A stretch of 10,899 nucleotides of DNA from Alphaproteobacteria bacterium (GTDB taxonomy: Bacteria > Pseudomonadota > Alphaproteobacteria > Sphingomonadales > SMXR01). A program made the translations under genes and the position numbers. The notes below the pieces were generated by a model. The model was not told where the DNA came from. It saw nothing but the letters and a program-made list of their open reading frames with translations, and searched no databases. This document shows, one piece after another, positions 5,573 through 10,899 of this stretch (positions are counted from its first letter, which is position 1; the number at the start of each line of letters is the position of its first letter). The DNA is taken from assembly GCA_004356215.1 (NCBI GenBank), contig SMXR01000054.1:1-10899 (forward strand). The letters run 5' to 3'.

Positions 5573-6148
5573 GTGTCAGCATCCAAACGCGATATCCTGG
5601 TCAGAGGCGCCATGAATGTTTTTTACCGAGAGGGCTTTAATGCCACCGGAATGGATAAGTTGGCCAAGGAAACCGGTGTCTCAAAAATGACCATGTACAA
5701 GCACTTTCGCTCCAAGGAGGATTTGATCCTGGCGGCCCTCCGGTTGCGCGATGATGAATTCTTAAGCAGCTTTACCCGCCTGGTTGAAGAGGGGGCAAAA
5801 ACACCCAAGGGGCGATTGCTGGGGGTTTTTGATGCTCTGGCAGATTGGATTGAGGGGCGCGATTTTTATAGCTGCATGTTTATCAAGGCGACATCCGAAT
5901 ACCAAAGCCCTGAACATCCCATCCATGTTGCTTCGGCCGAACACAAGCGCAAGGTTCTGGCTTTTATTCAAGGCCTGGCTGGGGAAGCCGGCGCCAAAAA
6001 CCCAAAACTTCTCGCTCGGCAACTTTTCATGCTGACCGAAGGGGAAACCGTCACCGCTTTTATCCTTGGAAAATCAGGGGTGGCAGCCGATGCCAAGGCC
6101 GCCGCCAAGGTTTTGATAGAGGCGGCTTTGCCGGGCCAAAATACATAA
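5573..6148 (+). CDS. TetR/AcrR-family repressor, likely regulator of the divergent hydrolase
   Basis: A 191-residue TetR-family one-component regulator. The N-terminal DNA-binding domain is complete: KRDILVRGAMNVFYREGFNATGMDKLAKETGVSKMTMYKHFRSKEDLI (5-52), with the helix-turn-helix at about 25-46. The ligand domain contains WIEGRDFYSCMFIKATSEY (92-110), with the single cysteine C101 at a position often Cys in this group (GC.F.. motif). The start is GTG at 5573, with AAGGA (5560-5564) 8 nt upstream. Its ATG-less start, its palindromic operator overlapping its own promoter and a second copy at the divergent hydrolase promoter all point to a local autoregulated repressor. The ligand is unknown; by context it may be the substrate or product of the hydrolase. 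Its 3' end faces a second TetR gene, 21 bp apart. Confidence 0.93.
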   Translation: MSASKRDILVRGAMNVFYREGFNATGMDKLAKETGVSKMTMYKHFRSKEDLILAALRLRDDEFLSSFTRLVEEGAKTPKGRLLGVFDALADWIEGRDFYSCMFIKATSEYQSPEHPIHVASAEHKRKVLAFIQGLAGEAGAKNPKLLARQLFMLTEGETVTAFILGKSGVAADAKAAAKVLIEAALPGQNT

Positions 6149-6169
6149 ATTCTAAATAAGAGGTCGACT

Positions 6170-6751
6170 TTATTTCGGTACCGTAATTTTTGGGGTTTTT
6201 ATTCGGAGCGCCTCCAAATATGCCTGAGATGAATCTTTAATTGCACAGGCTAGTGAGTTCGAATCGGAGGGGGCCTCGCCTGTCAACCATGAAGAAATAA
6301 GCGCCAAATTTCCTTCGGCTAATTGTACCGCAAGTAATTTTATGGGAATTCGAAATTGATTGTTAGGTTTCGGTTCTTGTTCAAAAATTTTCTCCTCAAT
6401 GAGCCGCGCAAGGAATCTCACAAGCCCCCGCCGCGCCGTTCCAGTCAGAAGGGCCCGGCCCAACCGCCGATTCTCCCAAAAATGTTTCAATAGGAATTCA
6501 ATTTCTGCTGTGTTCTGGTCTTTACTTATTGAATTGGCCAGAATTGAAAACAGTCCACTAATGCTCCTTGCCAAAAGATCGTCTTTATTTTTGAAATGTT
6601 CGTAGAATGTTGAGCGTCCTACATTTGCGAGGGCGGCAATATCGTTTATTTTAATATCTTCGTAGTTTCGCGTTAACACCAGCCCATTAAAAGCCTCCAC
6701 AATAGCCTTTTGTGTTCTGACAACCCGCCTATCTTGACTGTTTTTTTCCAT
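6170..6751 (-). CDS. TetR/AcrR-family regulator, likely linked to the divergent membrane protein
   Basis: A 193-residue TetR-family protein, not closely similar to its tail-to-tail neighbour. The DNA-binding domain RTQKAIVEAFNGLVLTRNYEDIKINDIAALANVGRSTFYEHFKNKDDLL (12-60) is complete, with the helix-turn-helix at about 34-54. The C-terminal domain (65-185) matches no subclass I can name. The ATG at 6751 is the only reasonable start, yet no Shine-Dalgarno precedes it. A TTGACT/CATACT promoter would place the transcript start at or next to the ATG, suggesting a leaderless mRNA. It diverges from a membrane-protein gene across 144 bp that contains an inverted repeat, the standard layout for a TetR protein controlling a neighbouring transport or envelope gene. 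Regulation of that gene is inferred from position only. Confidence 0.9.
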   Translation of the reverse strand: MEKNSQDRRVVRTQKAIVEAFNGLVLTRNYEDIKINDIAALANVGRSTFYEHFKNKDDLLARSISGLFSILANSISKDQNTAEIEFLLKHFWENRRLGRALLTGTARRGLVRFLARLIEEKIFEQEPKPNNQFRIPIKLLAVQLAEGNLALISSWLTGEAPSDSNSLACAIKDSSQAYLEALRIKTPKITVPK

Positions 6752-6757
6752 TATTCG

Positions 6758-6786
6758 AGTATGGCTTTTTGGTTAAATTCAGTCAA
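6758..6786 (-). promoter_or_regulatory. Predicted promoter of the second TetR gene, giving a leaderless mRNA
   Basis: On the minus strand TTGACT (6786-6781) and CATACT (6763-6758) are 17 bp apart. The start site would be about 6751, the A of the start codon. The -10 match is only 4/6. Confidence 0.35.
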
Positions 6787-6803
6787 AGACAATTACTCTT
6801 GTT

Positions 6804-6819
6804 TGTCCAATTTCGGACA
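6804..6819. promoter_or_regulatory. Inverted repeat TGTCC-N6-GGACA between divergent genes
   Basis: TGTCC (6804-6808) and GGACA (6815-6819) form an inverted repeat with a 6-base spacer. It is the clearest dyad in the 144-bp region and a candidate operator for the TetR gene to its left. It is centred about 60 bp from both predicted transcription starts, which is unusual for simple repression. Confidence 0.4.
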
Positions 6820-6858
6820 TAAACCGCAAAAATTCCGTCTACTCCTCTTGGTTGTCGC

Positions 6859-6864
6859 TATAAT
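6859..6864 (+). promoter_or_regulatory. Candidate -10 box of the membrane-protein gene
   Basis: A perfect TATAAT lies 31 bases before the start codon of the membrane-protein gene. No convincing -35 hexamer is found 15-19 bp upstream, so the promoter would be weak or activator-dependent. Confidence 0.35.
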
Positions 6865-6895
6865 AGTTACCTAAATCTGAGGAGGTAAATCCGTA

Positions 6896-7576
6896 ATGTC
6901 AAAAATAACACAAGACTCGTCCACCATGACCCCAAACCCGATGATTAGCGGCGCCAGCATTGCGTTGGGCGCAATTATTTCGATTGTTCTTATGTCGTAT
7001 CATCCTTCCATATCGGCAGGGACTACGAGTGGAGCACTGGAAGAATTAGCAAATGAGGCGTTTGTTTCTAAAATCGTACATGGGGGTATGATTGCAATAC
7101 TTGGTGTACAAACATTCGGCTTTGCCGGCTTTTCAGCCCGTTTAGGTTTGTATAAATCACTCCCCCTCGCCGGATTCGTTGCTTATGTCATGGGGACTAT
7201 GGCAATGGTCGGGGCAGTCATTCCAAGTGGTTTTCTGTTTCCGGACCTGGCGATTGGATATTTGGACAACCCGATCGGCGACTTGGAAAGCTTACGAACT
7301 GCATTTTTTATGTATTCGAGTATAAATCAAACACTTGCTCAATTCGGGGTGATAGCAAGTTCAGTGGCGATCTTTTTCTGGTCTTTGTCTTTACTTCAAA
7401 AGAGTGGTGTTACCCGGGTAATTGGCATTTTGGGAGTTCCGGTTGCGGCGGCCCCCGCGATAGCCATTTTGTTTGGTTTTCTTGTTTTAACCGTACATGG
7501 CATGGCCTTGGTCGTTATGGTTCAAGCGAGTTGGAGCGTCGCCGTAGGCGTTCAGCTTTGGCGGCGAAAAATATGA
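6896..7576 (+). CDS. Unrecognised polytopic membrane protein
   Basis: I do not recognise this 226-residue protein. After a polar N terminus it has five or six hydrophobic segments: about 16-35, 57-80, 89-115, 144-167, 173-199 and probably 201-221, ending in the basic LWRRKI. Histidines H36, H62 and H201 lie at segment boundaries, H62 in KIVHGGMIAILGVQTFGFAGFSARLG. A hydrophilic, partly acidic loop (116-143) joins segments 3 and 4. GGAGGT (6881-6886), 9 nt before the ATG, is a strong ribosome binding site. It stands alone as a transcription unit, divergent from a TetR gene, so it may be an inducible envelope or transport-related protein. Its base composition and codon use look more AT-rich than the ABC-F gene downstream, a mild hint of separate origin. 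No catalytic or transporter signature is visible. Confidence 0.8.
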   Translation: MSKITQDSSTMTPNPMISGASIALGAIISIVLMSYHPSISAGTTSGALEELANEAFVSKIVHGGMIAILGVQTFGFAGFSARLGLYKSLPLAGFVAYVMGTMAMVGAVIPSGFLFPDLAIGYLDNPIGDLESLRTAFFMYSSINQTLAQFGVIASSVAIFFWSLSLLQKSGVTRVIGILGVPVAAAPAIAILFGFLVLTVHGMALVVMVQASWSVAVGVQLWRRKI

Positions 7577-7607
7577 GGAAACTCTTTTAATTCAAAAAAA
7601 TTTAAAA

Positions 7608-7629
7608 CTCATTCTGGGTTTCGAATGAG
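7608..7629. terminator. Weak hairpin between membrane-protein and ABC-F genes
   Basis: CTCATTC (7608-7614) pairs perfectly with GAATGAG (7623-7629) around an 8-base loop. The plus strand lacks a T-tract after it. The minus strand has TTTTAAATTTTTTT, but no minus-strand gene ends here. It may help end the membrane-protein transcript; the call is uncertain. Confidence 0.3.
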
Positions 7630-7723
7630 AAGGGCCTGCTCTAAAAAGGTTAAAAGTTTCTGAAAAATAGTTTTGGACTTATTTCGGTTCACCACCGGGG
7701 TGAGCCATGATAGACCCGCGGGC

Positions 7724-9601
7724 ATGTTACGCATTGAAAATTTGACCTACCGTATCGGCCCACGGATTTTATTGGACCAAGCCAAGGTGATTATCAATCC
7801 CGGCCACCGGGTCGGGTTTATTGGCCGTAACGGGGTTGGCAAAACCACATTGTTCCGCCTGATTGCCGGCGACCTTGAGGCCGATGACGGCACCATTCAT
7901 GTCCCTGCCCGCTGGCAGATTGGTCAAACCAGCCAGGATTTGCCCAGCGGGACACAAAACCTTCTGGAAATTGTTATTGCTTCCGATAAAGAGCTGGCTG
8001 CGCTGACCGCTGCGGCGGAGGTTGAAACCGACCCGGAAAAAATTGCTGAAATCCATGAGAAACTTTTGGATAAAGGCGCCTATTCGGCCCATTCCCGCGC
8101 TGCGCGAATTTTGGCCGGGCTGGGGTTTAACGAAGATGACCAGATGCAGCCTTGCGACAGTTTTTCCGGCGGCTGGCGCATGCGCGTCGCCTTGGCATCA
8201 CTGTTGTTTACCCAGCCTGATCTTTTGCTTCTTGATGAACCGACCAATCACCTCGACCTTGAGGCCGCCCTTTGGCTTGAGGACTATTTAAGCAAATATC
8301 AGGGAACTCTTATTTTAATCAGCCACGACCGTGACTTGCTCAACCGGGTTGTCGGGGAAATTTTGCACCTCGAGCATCGTAAATTAACGCTCTACCAGGG
8401 CGGTTATGACCGGTTTGAAGCGACCCGGCGTATGCGCCTTGACCTGCAAGCAAAGCAACGCACCAAACAGGATGCCCAGCGCGCCCATATTCAAAAATTT
8501 GTCGACCGCTTCCGCTACAAGGCAAGCAAAGCCAAGCAGGCCCAGTCGCGCATTAAAATGCTGGCCAAAATGGAGCCTATCCCCGAGGACCGCGAAGGCG
8601 GGTCGGCGCATTTTGATTTTCCCGATCCCGGCCATCTGCCGCCACCGCTTTACAGTATGGATGGGGTTGCCGTCGGCTACGATGGCAAGGCGGTATTGAC
8701 CAAACTTTCACCCTACATCGGCAGCGAAGACCGGATTGCCTTGTTGGGCGCCAATGGCCACGGCAAATCAACCCTGATAAAACTTTTGGCTGGGCGTTTG
8801 GCGCCGCTTGAAGGCACCGTTAACAAATCCAATAAATTAAGGATTGGCTATTTCGCCCAGAACCAGGCCGATGAACTGGATCTCGGGGCTACGCCAATTA
8901 TCGAGCTTGGCCGTAAACGCCCTAAAGACCCCGAGGAAAAGCTTCGGCGCCATCTTGGCCGTTACGGCTTTTCCCAGGAACGCGGTGAAACCAAGGTCGG
9001 TAATCTGTCCGGGGGTGAAAAAGCCCGGCTGCTGTTTGCCCTGATGACCAGTGATGCGCCTCACATTTTGCTTCTTGATGAGCCAACCAACCACCTTGAT
9101 GTCGATAATCGCCAAGCCTTGATCCAGGCCATCAATGCGTTTCCCGGTGCGGTCGTGATTGTCAGCCATGATTTTCATATTCTTGAGCTGACCGCGGACC
9201 AGTTGTGGTTGGTGGATGGCGGGACTATTCAAACGTTCGAGGGCGACCTTGAGGATTACCGCTCTTTCCTACTGAAGCGGAAAACCGGATCTTTGGCGAC
9301 AAAGAAATTAACCAAAAAAGGTAAACCAAACAAGAAAGAACGGCGCCGCGAAGCTGCGGAAAAAAGAAAGGCTCACGCCGACCTGAAAAAGAAATTGAGT
9401 GGGGCCGAGGCCCGGATTGATCTCCTGAATTTTGAGATTAAAAAGCTGAACGTCCAGTTGGCAGATCCAGAATTGTATAAGGATAACCCGGCCCGGTTGA
9501 TAACCCTGCAAAAACAAATGGGTATTCAGACCAAAAAAGTTGAGGCCGCCGAAGTGGTGTGGGCAGACTTGCAGGCAAAATGGGATCAAAAAGACAATTA
9601 A
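7724..9601 (+). CDS. yheS: ABC-F family ATPase, YheS-like
   Basis: A 625-residue soluble ABC-F protein with two ATPase domains and no membrane segments; such proteins act on ribosomes. Domain 1 has Walker A GRNGVGKT (34-41), signature FSGG (147-150), Walker B LLLLDEP (167-173) and H-loop H201. The interdomain linker (about 215-285) contains DRFRYKASKAKQAQSRIKML, which resembles E. coli YheS as I remember it more than Uup or EttA. Domain 2 has GANGHGKS (342-349), LSGGE (428-432), LLLDEP (449-454) and H482. A lysine-rich stretch (about 517-560) leads into a C-terminal coiled coil (to about 620). The ATG at 7724 starts MLRIENLTYRIG, where the family begins. In-frame GTG (7700) and TTG (7673) codons also lack good ribosome binding sites. 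It is a housekeeping-type gene transcribed toward the tRNA-Gln/ispE block. Confidence 0.92.
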   Translation: MLRIENLTYRIGPRILLDQAKVIINPGHRVGFIGRNGVGKTTLFRLIAGDLEADDGTIHVPARWQIGQTSQDLPSGTQNLLEIVIASDKELAALTAAAEVETDPEKIAEIHEKLLDKGAYSAHSRAARILAGLGFNEDDQMQPCDSFSGGWRMRVALASLLFTQPDLLLLDEPTNHLDLEAALWLEDYLSKYQGTLILISHDRDLLNRVVGEILHLEHRKLTLYQGGYDRFEATRRMRLDLQAKQRTKQDAQRAHIQKFVDRFRYKASKAKQAQSRIKMLAKMEPIPEDREGGSAHFDFPDPGHLPPPLYSMDGVAVGYDGKAVLTKLSPYIGSEDRIALLGANGHGKSTLIKLLAGRLAPLEGTVNKSNKLRIGYFAQNQADELDLGATPIIELGRKRPKDPEEKLRRHLGRYGFSQERGETKVGNLSGGEKARLLFALMTSDAPHILLLDEPTNHLDVDNRQALIQAINAFPGAVVIVSHDFHILELTADQLWLVDGGTIQTFEGDLEDYRSFLLKRKTGSLATKKLTKKGKPNKKERRREAAEKRKAHADLKKKLSGAEARIDLLNFEIKKLNVQLADPELYKDNPARLITLQKQMGIQTKKVEAAEVVWADLQAKWDQKDN

Positions 9602-9621
9602 ATTTTATTTTTTTTGAAAAC

Positions 9622-9696
9622 TGGCTGGGGCGGCAGGGATCGAACCTGCGAATCACGGGATCAAAACCCGTTGCCTTACCACTTGGCTACGCCCCA
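9622..9696 (-). tRNA. tRNA-Gln (anticodon UUG) with encoded CCA
   Basis: The minus strand folds into a full cloverleaf. Acceptor TGGGGCG (9696-9690) pairs with CGCCCCA, the D arm is GCC...GGC, and the anticodon stem ACGGG/CCCGT holds the loop TTTTGAT with anticodon TTG. The T arm is GCAGG-TTCGATC-CCTGC. Discriminator G is followed by a genomically encoded CCA (9624-9622). The tRNA lies between the ends of the ABC-F and ispE genes. I found no second copy of its 3' end in the window, so it shows no sign of being an integration site here. Confidence 0.96.
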
Positions 9697-9713
9697 TCTG
9701 AAGGAAACTTGAG

Positions 9714-9744
9714 ATCATAAAGCACACGTCCATTTTTCTGTAAA
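9714..9744 (-). promoter_or_regulatory. Predicted tRNA-Gln promoter
   Basis: On the minus strand TTTACA (9744-9739) and TATGAT (9719-9714) lie 19 bp apart, or 18 bp if TTATGA is taken as the -10. The start would fall roughly ten bases before the tRNA. Both hexamers match consensus at 5/6, but the spacing is long. Confidence 0.4.
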
Positions 9745-9754
9745 GGGCTAACTA

Positions 9755-10693
9755 TTAGGCATGGACAAGGAACTGGGTATTGGCCGAAAGCCCGCAGGCC
9801 TTGACCCACCATTCGGGGTGGGCCTTGGCCAGGGCCCGGGCGCCATCGTCTGCTTTTTCTGAGGTCTCGAACAGCCCTATACAAGTGGCGCCAGAGCCCG
9901 ACATGCGTACCAAATAAGCGCCCTCTGCCCCCTGCAACGCGCCAAGGATATCGCCAACCTCATCACAAATACCCAGCGCCGGTCCTTGCAAATCATTATG
10001 GCTGCCTTTCAAAAGTGTGGGCAGATCTTCCAGCAAATCAGGCGTAAGCGCCAATGAGTCCGAGAACGGCCGTTCGGTCCGGGCAAAAGTTCGGAAAACA
10101 GCTTGGGTCGACAGCGGCTTCAGCGGGTTAATTAGAACGCAGGCAAGGTCATCAAACCTGTTCAGGGGGGTAATATGGTCGCCAATGCCGGTGACAAAAG
10201 ATGGCTCACCAATCAGGCAGGCCGGGACATCGGCGCCCAAATCAAGGGCAAGAGCAAACAAGGCTTCTTCTTCGGGTTCAACCTGCCATAAAATCTGAAG
10301 GGCCTTCAGGGCCGCTGCGGCATCGGAAGATCCGCCACCAAGGCCCGCCGAAAGTGGGATGTTTTTCTCCAATATGATCTCTGCCCCGCTGGTGACCCCG
10401 GTTAATTTTTGCAACATTCTTGCGGCTTTGACGACAATATTTTTTTCGCCATCGCACCCGGCCTTGCGGCAAATATGGGCAAACGGGCCGGTGACTGAAA
10501 AACCAATTTCAGGAGCCTTTCGAACGGTGATGCAGTCGCCAAAATCAGCAAAGGCCAACAGGCTTTCCAACAGGTGGTACCCGTCATCACGGCGGCCGAT
10601 AATGTGCAGGAATAGGTTAACTTTAGCCGGGGCCAAAACGGTAATATCTCTCGCGACAGGCTGGGTTGGCGAGACCTCTGGTTTTTTTGTCAT
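9755..10693 (-). CDS. ispE: 4-diphosphocytidyl-2-C-methyl-D-erythritol kinase
   Basis: IspE phosphorylates the 2-hydroxyl of CDP-methylerythritol with ATP, the fourth step of the MEP route to isoprenoid precursors, in the cytoplasm. The 312-residue product has all GHMP-kinase hallmarks: APAKVNLFLHIIGRRDDGYH (21-40) with catalytic Lys24, the ATP-binding loop PLSAGLGGGSSDAAAAL (113-129), LGADVPACL (152-160) with catalytic Asp154, SHNDL (231-235) and the C-terminal MSGSGATCIGLF (264-275). It carries roughly 16 extra residues before ITVLAPAK. The ATG shares ATGA with the stop of the upstream TPR gene, so the two are translationally coupled. No strong ribosome binding site is seen, consistent with coupling. 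Presence of ispE shows the organism uses the MEP pathway rather than relying only on mevalonate. Confidence 0.97.
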   Translation of the reverse strand: MTKKPEVSPTQPVARDITVLAPAKVNLFLHIIGRRDDGYHLLESLLAFADFGDCITVRKAPEIGFSVTGPFAHICRKAGCDGEKNIVVKAARMLQKLTGVTSGAEIILEKNIPLSAGLGGGSSDAAAALKALQILWQVEPEEEALFALALDLGADVPACLIGEPSFVTGIGDHITPLNRFDDLACVLINPLKPLSTQAVFRTFARTERPFSDSLALTPDLLEDLPTLLKGSHNDLQGPALGICDEVGDILGALQGAEGAYLVRMSGSGATCIGLFETSEKADDGARALAKAHPEWWVKACGLSANTQFLVHA

Positions 10694-10899
10694 TTCCGGT
10701 CCCGCAACGCTTCTGCCAGGTTAAAACCATAGGCAATTTTGGCTTCGATTTTACGCTGGTCCTCCGGGGCTGGATCCAACCCCAGGGCATGGTCCCATTG
10801 AAACCGGGCTTCGCGTTCGCGGCCAACCTTCCAATAGGCATCGCCCAAATGGTCATTCAGGGTGGGATCAGAGGGCTCAAGGGTAACCGCCCGTTCAAG
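10690..10899 (-). CDS. TPR-repeat protein, C-terminal part only
   Basis: Reading the minus strand inward from the window edge gives 69 residues and a TGA at 10692-10690; the start lies outside the window. The sequence begins LERAVTLEPSDPTLNDHLGDAYWKVGREREARFQWDHAL, a textbook tetratricopeptide pattern (end of one repeat, then a full one at about 13-41 and the capping helix). It ends KIAYGFNLAEALRDRK. TPR domains mediate protein-protein contacts; the role of this protein is unknown. Its stop overlaps the ispE ATG by the shared ATGA, so it is the upstream gene of an operon with ispE. Whether it has a signal peptide or is membrane-bound cannot be seen. Confidence 0.88.
   Translation of the reverse strand, partial: LERAVTLEPSDPTLNDHLGDAYWKVGREREARFQWDHALGLDPAPEDQRKIEAKIAYGFNLAEALRDRK

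Noticed and set aside
7673..7723. N-terminal extension of the ABC-F ATPase from a TTG at 7673
   Set aside because: No ribosome binding site precedes the TTG, and the 17 extra residues do not resemble the family, which starts at MLRIENLTYRIG.
9622..9696. tRNA-Gln as attachment site of a genomic island
   Set aside because: No integrase gene and no second copy of the tRNA 3' end were seen in the window.
10623..10856. 77-codon minus-strand frame overlapping the ispE start
   Set aside because: It is out of frame with both ispE and the TPR-protein reading frame, which together fully account for this DNA.

Overview
The window reads as chromosomal DNA of an alphaproteobacterium. The clues are the tRNA-Gln, ispE and TPR-protein neighbourhood, a YheS-type ABC-F ATPase and a flavin-nucleotide-binding protein of a type I associate with alphaproteobacteria, all in moderate-GC DNA with AT-rich intergenic spacers. 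The placement is inferred from protein character, not from a database search. I see no insertion sequence, integrase, phage gene or CRISPR array.

Layout. Left (1-3120): msrB on the plus strand converges on two tandem minus-strand paralogues of the DUF3667 type (zinc ribbon plus membrane domain). The upstream copy carries an extra lysine-rich N-terminal extension containing an internal duplication. Next (3140-3564) is a lone Flp-type pilin gene on the minus strand. It has an intact prepilin-peptidase site, a Gly/Asn-repeat tail and its own intrinsic terminator.

Centre (3685-6148): a TetR regulator diverges from a secreted alpha/beta-hydrolase with an aspartate nucleophile, which is followed by a PNPOx-fold flavin-binding protein. 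The shared 229-bp control region holds two near-identical palindromes placed at the two predicted transcription starts, and a third degenerate copy between the -35 and -10 of the hydrolase promoter. A 13-bp perfect hairpin followed by six Ts lies between the hydrolase and the PNPOx-fold gene. It ends directly at the latter's ribosome binding site, so the second gene seems to depend on read-through.

Second divergon (6170-7576): another, unrelated TetR gene lies tail-to-tail with the first and diverges from an unrecognised 5-6-segment membrane protein.

Right (7724-10899): housekeeping genes. These are a YheS-like ABC-F ATPase on the plus strand, then tRNA-Gln(UUG) with encoded CCA, ispE, and the 3' end of a TPR-protein gene whose stop overlaps the ispE start (ATGA), all on the minus strand.

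The most system-like part is 3685-6148: a self-regulated module in which a secreted epoxide-hydrolase-like enzyme and a cytoplasmic flavoprotein appear to share transcription, with a hairpin setting their ratio. Its ligand or substrate cannot be read from the sequence.
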